Assembly (NCBI GenBank): GCA_016844515.1
Contig: JAERMP010000078.1
Span: 1-14,844 of the forward strand
Length of the DNA stretch: 14,844 nucleotides
Direction: 5' to 3'
DNA from: Thermoleophilia bacterium
Lineage (GTDB): Bacteria; Actinomycetota; Thermoleophilia; Gaiellales; Gaiellaceae
Shown: positions 1 to 5,596 of the stretch, one piece after another
How positions within the stretch are numbered: the first letter of the stretch is position 1
Layout: the number at the start of each line of letters is the position of its first letter
Notes under the pieces: generated by a model
Databases searched by the model: none
Seen by the model: the letters and a program-made list of their open reading frames with translations, nothing else
What the model was told of the DNA's origin: nothing
Translations under genes and position numbers: made by a program

Positions 1-39
1 GGGCGCCGGTACTCGGCGGGATTTCGTCGCCCAAGTTGA

Positions 40-933
40 TCAGGCCGCAGTATAGGTAACGGTCACGCCGTCCTCGTGACGGAGGGCTGCACCCTCCTGA
101 ACGAGCCGCTCGGCGTGCGAGAGCGTCTCGGCGACTGCGAACCGCCGCCCGGCCGGTTGGAGCTTCGCTCCGAAGAGGTCGAACGAGAGCTCGTAGCCCG
201 TTCTTGGCTCGATCCCGAGCGCGCCGACGGTCTCCTCGAGCCTGAGGCGGTGGTGCTCCTGGAGCTCACGAGCCCGCCCGGCGGGGTCCTCGATCAGGTC
301 TCCGTGGCCGGGGAGCGCGATTCGCGGCGCGAGCTCGATCGTCCGGCCGAGCGCGGTGAGGTAGTCGCCGAGCGGATCCGGGCGGCTCGCGGGCCACAGC
401 CCGACGGTCGGCGTGATCCTCGCGAGAAGGTGATCGGCCGCGATCAGCACATCGTCCTTGAGCAGGCAGAGCTGGCCGTCGGCATGCCCGGGAGCGGCGA
501 CGAGCTCCCAGCCGTCAACGTGCTCTCCGGCCTCGACGAGGATCGGGTCACGCTGATAGCGGATGAAGGGGCGATAGACCGAGCTCTGGCCCACGAGCTC
601 AGCAGTGACGTCATCCGGCGTTCCGTGGAGGTGGAACCAGTCGAGCAGGCGCTCCGACCAGGCCGGATTCCCCCACACGAGCTCGCACTGTGCGTAGTCG
701 AGAACGCCCTGATAGACGGGGGCGCCGGTCAGCTCGTGGAGGTCGGCCGCCGCTCCGACGTGGTCGGGGTGGAAGTGCGTGATGAAGATCGTCGCGACAC
801 GACCACCGGCCTGCGCGAGCTCGGCCGCCCAGGTCTCCTTCGCGTCAGGCAGCCCGACGCCGGTGTCGACGAGCGTCCAGCCGTCTTCCCCCGGGAGCAG
901 ATACGTGTGAACGTGGCCGGGCCGCGTTGGCAT
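40..933 (-). CDS. Metallo-beta-lactamase-fold hydrolase (glyoxalase II-like)
   Basis: This is a zinc-dependent MBL-fold hydrolase of about 297 residues. Counting from the ATG at 933, the metal-binding motif HFHPDH lies at residues 53-58. A second His is in PGHADG (about 150), the bridging Asp in AADHLL (about 167) and the last His in LPGHGD (about 210), so all expected ligands are present. The N-terminal part (TYLLPGEDGWTLVDTG) is the usual first beta-strands of the family. Substrate cannot be told from sequence; such proteins include thioesterases, glyoxalase II-like enzymes and lactonases. The start is uncertain. The frame stays open to a GTG at 1026, but that stretch overlaps the divergent acetyltransferase remnant and is Ser/Arg-rich noise. 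No Shine-Dalgarno precedes the ATG at 933. It ends in TGA at 40; bases 1-39 show no recognisable gene. Confidence 0.85.
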   Translation of the reverse strand: MPTRPGHVHTYLLPGEDGWTLVDTGVGLPDAKETWAAELAQAGGRVATIFITHFHPDHVGAAADLHELTGAPVYQGVLDYAQCELVWGNPAWSERLLDWFHLHGTPDDVTAELVGQSSVYRPFIRYQRDPILVEAGEHVDGWELVAAPGHADGQLCLLKDDVLIAADHLLARITPTVGLWPASRPDPLGDYLTALGRTIELAPRIALPGHGDLIEDPAGRARELQEHHRLRLEETVGALGIEPRTGYELSFDLFGAKLQPAGRRFAVAETLSHAERLVQEGAALRHEDGVTVTYTAA

Positions 934-956
934 GGCGTAGATGGGGTGAGGACGTG

Positions 957-1261
957 ATGATCCGCCGTATCGAGACGACGACGAGCGCGGTTGGGTCGTC
1001 TGCCGCCTGCTCTCGTTCCTCGACACGGCCTTCTTCGACGACGTCCGCCGATCGAAGGAGCGCTACGAGCACCCTGCGATCGAGCTCGTCGCGGAGCGCA
1101 ACGGGGAGATCGTCGGCCTTCTCGACGCGGAGTGCGAGGAGGAGCCGGGAACCGTGTGTGAGGAGCGGCCGGGGCTCGGCGCAATATGCGTTGCGGTGGG
1201 CCGCGGAGCTCATCGAGCTTCCACCTTCGAGCTTCCTCGCTTAGCCCGCCGAACCGGATAG
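957..1261 (+). pseudogene. Decayed GNAT-family N-acetyltransferase (frameshifted and 3'-truncated)
   Basis: An ATG at 957 with a good Shine-Dalgarno (GGTGAGG, 5-nt spacer) starts M-I-R, and then the frame is lost. From about 968 the +2 frame reads PYRDDDERGWVVCRLLSFLD, then a stretch with AIELVAERNGEIVGLLDAE. This matches the N-terminal half of GNAT acetyltransferases. Restoring one C near 964-968 would give IRPYRDDDERGW, a natural family start, so a single-base deletion is the simplest reading. After GLGAI (about 1186) the expected acetyl-CoA-binding motif (Q/RxxGxG/A) is missing, and the frame ends at TAG 1259-1261. The protein therefore could not bind acetyl-CoA. Family assignment rests on the N-terminal half only. 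The 1-nt lesion could be a sequencing error, but the missing 3' half could not. Confidence 0.65.
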
Positions 1262-1264
1262 GGT
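1259..1264 (+). promoter_or_regulatory. Probable -10 box (TAGGGT) for the 92-aa gene
   Basis: TAGGGT fits the actinobacterial TANNNT -10 pattern. It lies 30 bp before the ATG at 1295, leaving a leader of roughly 24 nt that carries the strong Shine-Dalgarno AGGAGG. It overlaps the last stop codon of the acetyltransferase relic. No convincing -35 was seen. Confidence 0.35.
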
Positions 1265-1294
1265 CCTCCCACCCCGAGCAAGGAGGATCGCGTC

Positions 1295-1573
1295 ATGAGC
1301 ATCGTTGTCCGCTTCAGCCCCACGAACCTCACGACCGAGAAGTACGACGAAACCGTGCGACGGTTGGAGGAGGCCGGGGTGTGGCCTCCGGACGGTCTCG
1401 ACTACCACGTCCTCTTCGGATCGGAAGGGAGCTTGCGGGTCAGCGAGATCTGGGACTCGCGGGGGCAGTTCGAGGCGTTCGGTGAGCCGCTGATGCCCAT
1501 ACTGGCCGATACGGGAATCGAGTTCTCCGGCGCTCCAGAGATCTTCGAGGTTCGCAACATCATCAAGCGCTAG
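1295..1573 (+). CDS. Small hypothetical protein, dimeric alpha/beta-barrel-like
   Basis: This is a 92-residue soluble protein. The start is secure: AGGAGG sits about 10 nt before the ATG. Its pattern is a beta strand (MSIVVRFSP), a helix (residues about 14-27), a central YHVLFGSEGSLRVSEIWDS segment, a second helix with FEAFGEPLMPIL, and a last strand ending EVRNIIKR. That beta-alpha-beta-beta-alpha-beta order, with 'EIWDSRGQFEAF', resembles ABM/EthD-like dimeric alpha/beta-barrel proteins. I recognise the type but not a function; no catalytic residue can be named. It appears to be transcribed alone, with a strong hairpin 82 bp downstream. Confidence 0.75.
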   Translation: MSIVVRFSPTNLTTEKYDETVRRLEEAGVWPPDGLDYHVLFGSEGSLRVSEIWDSRGQFEAFGEPLMPILADTGIEFSGAPEIFEVRNIIKR

Positions 1574-1652
1574 CGCCCGGCAATCGCGAGTCGCACCCAG
1601 GGAACCGGGGCGTGGTCGCGCGCGTGGAGCGATGACCAGAGGAGGGCTCGAA

Positions 1653-1682
1653 AGGCCCGGGAACGACGCAGTTCCCGGGCTT
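1653..1682 (+). terminator. Strong hairpin, probable terminator of the 92-aa gene
   Basis: GCCCGGGAAC (1655-1664) and GTTCCCGGGC (1671-1680) form a perfect 10-bp stem around the 6-nt loop GACGCA. One G-T and one A-T pair can extend it outward. It lies between the small gene ending at 1573 and the response-regulator start at 1734. The downstream bases are TTGGGG rather than a T-tract, so it is not a classical intrinsic terminator. It could also act as an operator. Confidence 0.5.
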
Positions 1683-1720
1683 GGGGATATGGCCGGGCAG
1701 GAGCCTGCCGATCCGCGCCG

Positions 1721-1726
1721 TAGAAT
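1721..1726 (+). promoter_or_regulatory. -10 box TAGAAT of a leaderless response-regulator transcript
   Basis: TAGAAT ends exactly 7 nt before the GTG at 1734 and there is no Shine-Dalgarno. A transcript would therefore start at or next to the start codon. The same spacing recurs at several other genes in this window. Confidence 0.5.
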
Positions 1727-1733
1727 CGACGAC

Positions 1734-2357
1734 GTGGCCGACGAGATCACCTGCCTCATCGCGGACGACCACGAGGTCGTTCGCGAAGGCCTGCGTCTCG
1801 CACTCTCGCGCTCGCCGCGGATCCGCGTGATCGGCGAGGCGATCGACGGCGCGTCGGCAGTCGCGCTTACCTAGAGGCGACGTCCCGACGTCGTGATCAT
1901 GGATCTCCGGATGCCAGACATGGACGGCCTCGAGGCGACCGAGAAGCTGCTCGAGAAGGTCCCGGGCACCGGCGTTCTCATCTTCACGGCCTACGGCGAG
2001 CGCTCGTTGCTCCAACGCGGCCTCGAGTCGGGCGCGCGAGGCTACATCCTCAAGGAGACCGCGCACGAAACGCTCTTGCGTGCGATCGAGAAGGTGGCAG
2101 CGGGCGAGACGTTCGTCGACCCGGGGCTCATGGCGGAGTTCGTGTCCGGCCAGGGCCAGGCCGACGTCCTCACGCCCCGCGAGCGCGAGATCCTGCAGTT
2201 GCTCGCCGACGGGATGTCGAACGTGGACGTTGCCGCAAAGCTCTTCATCAGCCAGGAGACGGTGAAGAGCCACGTTCGCCACATCCTCGCGAAGCTCGAG
2301 GCCGACACCCGCACCCAGGCGGTCGCCATCGCGCTCCGCGAGGCGATAATCGATTGA
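1734..2357 (+). pseudogene. NarL/FixJ-family response regulator interrupted by in-frame TAG
   Basis: The frame encodes a complete NarL-type regulator of 207 codons, except that codon 47 (1872-1874) is TAG. N-terminal to the stop is CLIADDHEVVREGL with the acidic pair D11/D12. After it come the phospho-acceptor D57 in VVIMDLRMPDMDG, the switch T85 (LIFTAYGE), K107 (YILKE), and a LuxR-type helix-turn-helix from about residue 146 (LTPREREILQLLADG, then ISQETVKSHVRHIL). The frame is the same on both sides, so this is a point nonsense change rather than a frameshift. A GTG at 1893 (codon 54) could restart translation and give 154 residues that keep D57 and the DNA-binding domain but lack the acidic pair. 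The 3' end overlaps the kinase by 4 bp (TTGA). It may be a real lesion, an assembly error, or a site of readthrough or restart. Confidence 0.8.
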
Positions 2358-3007
2358 CCTCGGACGACGCCGAACGCGCACTACTCGCTGAGCGGATCCT
2401 CACCGAGCAGGAGGAGCGGCGTCGCCTGGCGGAGCTCCTCCACGACGGGCCTGTTCAGCACCTCTCGGCTATCGCGCAGATGCTGGATGCCGGCCTAGCC
2501 AGCCTCCGAGACGGAGAGACGCAGCGAGCCGACGAGGTGTTCACTCGCGGTCTCGCGCTCGCCCGTGACTCGGCACGGGATCTCCGCGCACTTTGTGAAG
2601 ATCTCGAGCCAAGGGTTCTCAGCGAGCTTGGTTTTTCCGCTGCAGTGGGCGCGCTTGCACGACGCCTCTCTTCTCGGCATGACGTCGAGATCGACCTGGA
2701 TGTCGACCACGCGGACGAGCTTGGCGAGAACGCGCAGACGGCTCTCTACCAGATTCTTCGCGAGGCGACCGATCAGGCGCTTCGAAGGGGAGCGCCGACT
2801 CGGATCGAGATCTCCGTGCGGGCAACGGCAGCGGGCGGCGCCGAGCTCGTCGTCACCGACGACGGCCCGCCGGAACGACGAAGCGCAGTGCTGGAGGCGC
2901 TCGCCGACCGCGCCGCCACACTGAATGCGCGGTTCAGCTCAGAGGTGCGTTATCCGCGAGGCTCGACAGTGCGCATCGAGGTGCCTCCCTCCGCGGCTCG
3001 ACGTTAG
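2354..3007 (+). CDS. Histidine kinase, DegS/NarX (HisKA_3) type, degenerate ATPase domain
   Basis: This is a 217-residue cytoplasmic sensor-kinase-like protein without membrane segments or a sensor domain. The dimerisation and phospho-acceptor helix is clear: ERRRLAELLHDGPVQHLSA, with the phosphorylatable His at residue 30. A second long helix (about 58-95) ends LEPRVLSELGF, the usual junction in this family. The ATPase part is abnormal. The N-box reads REATDQAL (137-143), with Gln where Asn is expected. The G1 region is DDGPPE (169-174), and no GLGL-type G2 box follows. ATP binding is therefore doubtful. The TTG start overlaps the regulator stop by 4 bp, so the two are probably translationally coupled. 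It could be a phosphatase or a structural partner of the regulator rather than a kinase. Confidence 0.8.
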   Translation: MTSDDAERALLAERILTEQEERRRLAELLHDGPVQHLSAIAQMLDAGLASLRDGETQRADEVFTRGLALARDSARDLRALCEDLEPRVLSELGFSAAVGALARRLSSRHDVEIDLDVDHADELGENAQTALYQILREATDQALRRGAPTRIEISVRATAAGGAELVVTDDGPPERRSAVLEALADRAATLNARFSSEVRYPRGSTVRIEVPPSAARR

Positions 3008-3017
3008 GATCGACGTC

Positions 3018-3215
3018 ATGGACGACAACGGGCGGAACGGGTACCTCTTCTTCGTGTGGGCTCCGACGGGCTACACCATCGTCGAGCGAACTGGCGATCC
3101 ACCACGCCCCGGGACCGAGGTCGAGGACGGCGAGCGCCGCTACCTCGTCAGCAAGATCGCGCCCTCGCCGCTTCCGGGCGATCGCCGCCCCTGCGTCTAC
3201 TTGCTGCCTGCCTGA
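3018..3215 (+). CDS. Small conserved-looking hypothetical protein (65 aa)
   Basis: This is a 65-residue protein starting at ATG 3018, with AGGA 8 nt upstream and 10 bp after the kinase stop. It is therefore probably the last gene of the regulator-kinase operon. Visible features are an aromatic beta-strand (GYLFFVWAPTGYTIVER), a turn rich in Asp/Pro (GDPPRPGTEVEDGERR), a second strand (YLVSKIAPSPLPGD) and a short C-terminal strand (RPCVYLLPA). There is no signal peptide or membrane segment. I do not recognise a function. The compact all-beta pattern and normal codon use argue that it is a real gene. Confidence 0.7.
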   Translation: MDDNGRNGYLFFVWAPTGYTIVERTGDPPRPGTEVEDGERRYLVSKIAPSPLPGDRRPCVYLLPA

Positions 3216-3221
3216 ATTTCG

Positions 3222-3531
3222 TCAGGCGATCGGTTCGTTATGGACGTCGTTCTCGACGGCGTACTTGTCAGTGAGGGCGTTGATCTTCTCGGGATCCGGG
3301 AACGCGTAGTTGATCTCGACGAACGCGTTCCACTTGTCGGGCAGCGCGTCCTCGGGGAAAATCGCCTCAACCGGGCACTCCGGCTCGCATGCCCCGCAGT
3401 CGATGCACTCCTCCGGATCGATGATGAGGATCCGCTCGAACTCGTGGATGCAGTCGACCGGGCAGACGTCGACACAGGACTTGTCTTTGATGTCGGATGT
3501 CGATGCAGGGCTCGGCGATGATGTACGTCAC
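3222..3531 (-). pseudogene. fdxA: 7Fe-type ferredoxin disrupted by a 7-bp tandem duplication
   Basis: From GTG 3531 the protein begins [12 protein letters not shown] and then shifts frame. Removing one copy of the duplicated GATGTCG (plus-strand 3489-3502) restores an exact 100-residue frame. It then continues [19 protein letters not shown], a cluster [15 protein letters not shown], and an acidic C-terminus ending NEPIA at TGA 3222. The cysteine spacing (C-x6-C-x3-C-x3-CP and CxxCxxCxxxCP-like) is that of actinobacterial [3Fe-4S][4Fe-4S] ferredoxins (FdxA), soluble electron carriers. As read here, only about 12 correct residues would be made, with none of the cluster intact. Start choice is supported by a leaderless -10 box. 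The duplication could be a real mutation, a reversible slippage site or an assembly artefact. The gene converges on the 65-aa gene with 6 bp between them. Confidence 0.85.
3489..3502. repeat. fdxA: 7-bp tandem duplication (GATGTCG x2) inside the ferredoxin gene
   Basis: GATGTCG occurs twice head to tail at 3489-3495 and 3496-3502. One copy gives a continuous ferredoxin frame; two copies shift it by +1. Confidence 0.9.
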
Positions 3532-3539
3532 GCGTGGCG

Positions 3540-3545
3540 AGTCTA
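3540..3545 (-). promoter_or_regulatory. -10 box TAGACT for the ferredoxin gene
   Basis: On the minus strand TAGACT lies 8 nt before the GTG start at 3531. There is no Shine-Dalgarno, which fits a leaderless transcript. Confidence 0.4.
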
Positions 3546-3582
3546 GCCAGAGCGTCTGGCGGGGCAGACGGGTGTCGGAGAC

Positions 3583-3891
3583 CTATTTCGCCGTGAGCTC
3601 GTCGACGAGCTCGGGGGCGCGCTCGACGAGCGCCGACTTGACGATGACCTGGTCGAAACCGGCCGCGTGAGCGCGCTGAAGACCAGACTTGTCGGTGTGG
3701 TTGGTGTATCCGAGGATCGGGATGTCGGGCCACGCGTCGACGACCTCGTCGGGCTCGACGCGCGCGATGTCGGCGATGACGAGATCGGGAGCATCGACGC
3801 TGTCGCTCGTGACGAGTCGATGGCCTGGAAGCAGCCCCTCCAGCTTTCCGCGGAAGAAGAGGTCGACCCCGACGAGCAGGATCGTCGACAC
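3583..3891 (-). CDS. Stand-alone receiver-like (CheY-like) protein
   Basis: This is a 102-residue single-domain protein starting at GTG 3891. The strand order resembles a response-regulator receiver: beta1 STILLVGVDLFF, beta3 APDLVIADI, beta4 IPILGYTNHTD and beta5 QVIVKSAL. D41 sits where the phospho-acceptor Asp is expected, with T63 and K85 near the switch Thr and Lys positions. Beta1 has only one Asp (D10) instead of the usual acidic pair. No output domain follows. It may be a phosphoryl shuttle or a receiver that no longer needs phosphorylation. A leaderless -10 box (TACCGT, 7-nt spacer) supports the start, and the gene is divergent from the DUF309 gene 44 bp away. Receiver assignment is from fold pattern only. 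Confidence 0.65.
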   Translation of the reverse strand: MSTILLVGVDLFFRGKLEGLLPGHRLVTSDSVDAPDLVIADIARVEPDEVVDAWPDIPILGYTNHTDKSGLQRAHAAGFDQVIVKSALVERAPELVDELTAK

Positions 3892-3898
3892 GCGCTCG

Positions 3899-3904
3899 AC
3901 GGTA
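3899..3904 (-). promoter_or_regulatory. -10 box TACCGT for the receiver-like gene
   Basis: On the minus strand TACCGT is followed by 7 nt and then the GTG at 3891; no Shine-Dalgarno is present. It forms one half of a 44-bp divergent promoter region. Confidence 0.4.
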
Positions 3905-3922
3905 GCACCCGCTGCGGACGCG

Positions 3923-3928
3923 GATAAT
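3923..3928 (+). promoter_or_regulatory. -10 box GATAAT for the DUF309 gene
   Basis: GATAAT (one mismatch to TATAAT) is followed by 7 nt and the ATG at 3936, with no Shine-Dalgarno. It is the plus-strand half of the divergent promoter region. Confidence 0.4.
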
Positions 3929-3935
3929 CGCGCGC

Positions 3936-4259
3936 ATGGGCCTCGAGCGGGGCATCGAGCTGATCCGCGCCGAGGCGTATTTCGAGGCGCACGAGGAGCT
4001 CGAGGACGATTGGCGCGAGGCGCCGGAGCCGGAGCGCGACTTCCTGCAGGGGCTCGTGCACGTCGCGGTCGCCTGGTACCACGCGGACCGAGGCAACCGC
4101 CCCGGTTGCGAGCGTCAGCTCGAGAAAGCCGAGCGGCGCCTGAGCGCGTACAGCCCGCAGCATCGAGGGGTCGACATCGACGTTCTACTCGAGGACGTCG
4201 CGCGCGCCCGCGAGCTGGTCGAGTCCGGCTCTCTCGAGCTTCCGCGGCCCCGGCTCTGA
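3936..4259 (+). CDS. DUF309 family protein
   Basis: This is a 107-residue helical protein with the DUF309 hallmarks. FEAHEELEDDWR lies at residues 16-27 and the second motif DFLQGLVHVAVAWYHADRGN follows (about 35-54). A third helix (CERQLEKAERRL) completes the repeat-like bundle. The His/Glu-rich first motif is characteristic, but the biochemical role of the family is unknown to me. The ATG at 3936 is supported by a -10 box 7 nt upstream rather than by a Shine-Dalgarno. The gene converges on ccdA with no spacer: the two stop codons abut as TGATCA. Confidence 0.88.
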   Translation: MGLERGIELIRAEAYFEAHEELEDDWREAPEPERDFLQGLVHVAVAWYHADRGNRPGCERQLEKAERRLSAYSPQHRGVDIDVLLEDVARARELVESGSLELPRPRL

Positions 4260-4982
4260 TCAGAAGGCCGGCTCGAGCCCGAGCCACTCGAGAAAGCGGT
4301 TCAAGTACACGCGCAGCACGTAGAACCGCTCGAAGAAGAGCAATAGGCCGAGCGCAACCATGATCGCTCCGCCTCCGATTTGGATGGCGCGGTAGTGATC
4401 GCGCAGCCAGCGGAACGCCGACATCGATCGCGTGAAGACCGCACCGGCGAGAACGAACGGCAGAGCGAGTCCGAGCGAGTAGACGCCGAGGAGCACGGCG
4501 CCCTCGAGCACCGTCTCCGATGAGCCTGCGAGGACGAGAATGGCCGCGAGCACGGGACCGATGCAGGGCGCGGCACAAACGGCGAATGCTGCGCCAAGGA
4601 GGACGCGCGAGCCGCGGCTCCGTGCTCCGTGCACCAATCCTGCACCGAGTAGCCGCTCTGGCCACGGCAGAAGACCCATGAACGCCAGCCCGAAGACAAC
4701 GAGAACGAAGCCTGCGATCCTCTCGAGGAGGAACTGATCGGCGAAGAGGCGGCCGCCGACGAGCGCTGCGCCCACGCCCAGGAGCACGAAGAAGGCGGTG
4801 AATCCGAGAACGAACGGCACGCTTGCGACGACGACGCGGCGAGCGGTTCCCGGCTGACCCAGCCTCTCGGCGTCCACGGCCGAGATCGCAGACAGATACC
4901 CGGGAACGAGCGGGAGGACGCAGGGCGCGAGGAACGAGACCATGCCCGCCAGGAACGCGACCGGAATCGCTGTCCAGCTCAT
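4260..4982 (-). CDS. ccdA: Cytochrome c biogenesis protein CcdA (thiol-disulfide transporter)
   Basis: CcdA carries reducing equivalents from cytoplasmic thioredoxin across the membrane to extracytoplasmic thiol proteins such as CcmG/TlpA. This 240-residue protein has about six membrane helices. It shows the two reactive Cys motifs: FLAPCVLPLVPGY with C21, and AVCAAPCIGP with C136/C140. Length and architecture are normal for the family. It is the last gene of the operon and lies downstream of tlpA and ccmH, its functional partners. The start ATG 4982 is set by GAAGGGG with a 5-nt spacer. That site lies inside the terminal arm of a 164-bp inverted repeat, so translation may depend on its folding. 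No terminator is visible, because the 3' end abuts the convergent DUF309 gene. Confidence 0.93.
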   Translation of the reverse strand: MSWTAIPVAFLAGMVSFLAPCVLPLVPGYLSAISAVDAERLGQPGTARRVVVASVPFVLGFTAFFVLLGVGAALVGGRLFADQFLLERIAGFVLVVFGLAFMGLLPWPERLLGAGLVHGARSRGSRVLLGAAFAVCAAPCIGPVLAAILVLAGSSETVLEGAVLLGVYSLGLALPFVLAGAVFTRSMSAFRWLRDHYRAIQIGGGAIMVALGLLLFFERFYVLRVYLNRFLEWLGLEPAF

Positions 4983-4983
4983 G

Positions 4984-5147
4984 AGTGCCCCTTCAGGTGA
5001 TGTTGCCCCGTCCCTGCCGCGCGAAAAGCAAGCCAGGCAAGGACGCAGGGAGCGCCCGTATTGGTTAATACGGGCGCGACTGAGGACGCAGCAAGGCGCC
5101 GCTTTGCAGCCGGCAGGGACTGGGAGGACATTGCCTGAAGGGGCACT
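4984..5147. repeat. 164-bp inverted-repeat (MITE/REP-like) element between ccmH and ccdA
   Basis: The left arm (4984-5019) and the complement of the right arm (5111-5147) match over 36-37 bp with a few mismatches. This includes a perfect outer 14 bp (AGTGCCCCTTCAGG) and a perfect inner 10 bp (GTCCCTGCCG). A perfect 11-bp inner hairpin, GCGCCCGTATT / AATACGGGCGC with loop GGTT, sits at 5052-5077. Two direct copies of AGGACGCAG (5040-5048 and 5083-5091) flank that hairpin. The element ends one base into the ccmH stop codon and one base before the ccdA ATG. No target-site duplication is evident. The nested layout resembles non-autonomous palindromic repeats, but I cannot name the family. It is the only sizeable gap in an otherwise overlapping operon. 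Confidence 0.85.
4988..4994 (-). promoter_or_regulatory. ccdA ribosome binding site inside the inverted-repeat arm
   Basis: On the minus strand GAAGGGG lies 5 nt before the ccdA ATG. It is fully contained in the outer arm, whose partner CCCCTTC lies just after the ccmH stop codon. Folding of the mRNA would pair the two and hide the site. Confidence 0.65.
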
Positions 5148-5596
5148 TAGCCGTCGAATCGGGCGAGCTCTTCGTCGACGAGCCGCTCGAGCTGCGGATC
5201 GAGCGGCTGAGACTCATCCGGCGGCGCGCGCCGGCGACTCCACGACCGGATCAGCAAACCGACCGCGATCGCACCGACGACGAGAGCGCCGAGCGGGAGG
5301 AGCCACGCGAGAAGCCCGAACCCGCTCCTGGGAGGCGTCGCCAGCACCGCAGGCCCAAACTCGTCGACGAGCGCGTCCTTGATCTCCTGTTCGCTGTCGC
5401 CCGCGGCAATGCGCACGCGGATAAAGGCCTTCATTCGCTGCGCGATCGGCGCGCTCGACTGGTCGAGCGTCGTCTCGCAGACGGGACAGACGAGCTCGGC
5501 CTCGAGGTCGGCCGCGTTCGGCGGCCCTGCTGCGGCCACAGTTCCTCCTGCGACGAGGGCGACGACCGCGAGGACGACCACGCGGAGTCTCATCAC
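5147..5596 (-). CDS. ccmH: Cytochrome c maturation protein CcmH/NrfF-like
   Basis: CcmH-type proteins reduce or hold the CXXCH motif of apocytochrome c for haem ligation on the outer face of the membrane. This 149-residue protein has an N-terminal signal or anchor (residues 4-23). The family motif LVCPVC follows (C37, C40), then the helical domain with QRMKAFIRVRIAAGDSEQEIKDALVDEFG. A second membrane helix is at about 94-115 and the tail is short and charged. The start overlaps the tlpA stop by 4 bp (GTGA), and an ATG follows directly as codon 2. Its neighbours TlpA and CcdA support the role. No ccmF or haem-delivery gene is seen in the window. Confidence 0.92.
   Translation of the reverse strand: MMRLRVVVLAVVALVAGGTVAAAGPPNAADLEAELVCPVCETTLDQSSAPIAQRMKAFIRVRIAAGDSEQEIKDALVDEFGPAVLATPPRSGFGLLAWLLPLGALVVGAIAVGLLIRSWSRRRAPPDESQPLDPQLERLVDEELARFDG

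Noticed and set aside
76..957. Long plus-strand open frame (293 codons) opposite the MBL gene
   Set aside because: It is antisense to a gene with clear zinc-binding motifs. Its charged low-complexity product (Arg/Glu/Leu) is typical of GC-rich shadow frames.
3583..4665. 360-codon minus-strand frame extending past the receiver-like gene
   Set aside because: Only the last 102 codons look like protein. The upstream part is Arg/Ala-rich noise antisense to DUF309 and overlapping ccdA.
4984..5147. Possible structured riboswitch or self-cleaving ribozyme between ccmH and ccdA
   Set aside because: I saw no known riboswitch or ribozyme consensus. The long near-perfect arms fit an inverted repeat better, so only arm pairing over the ribosome binding site is proposed.
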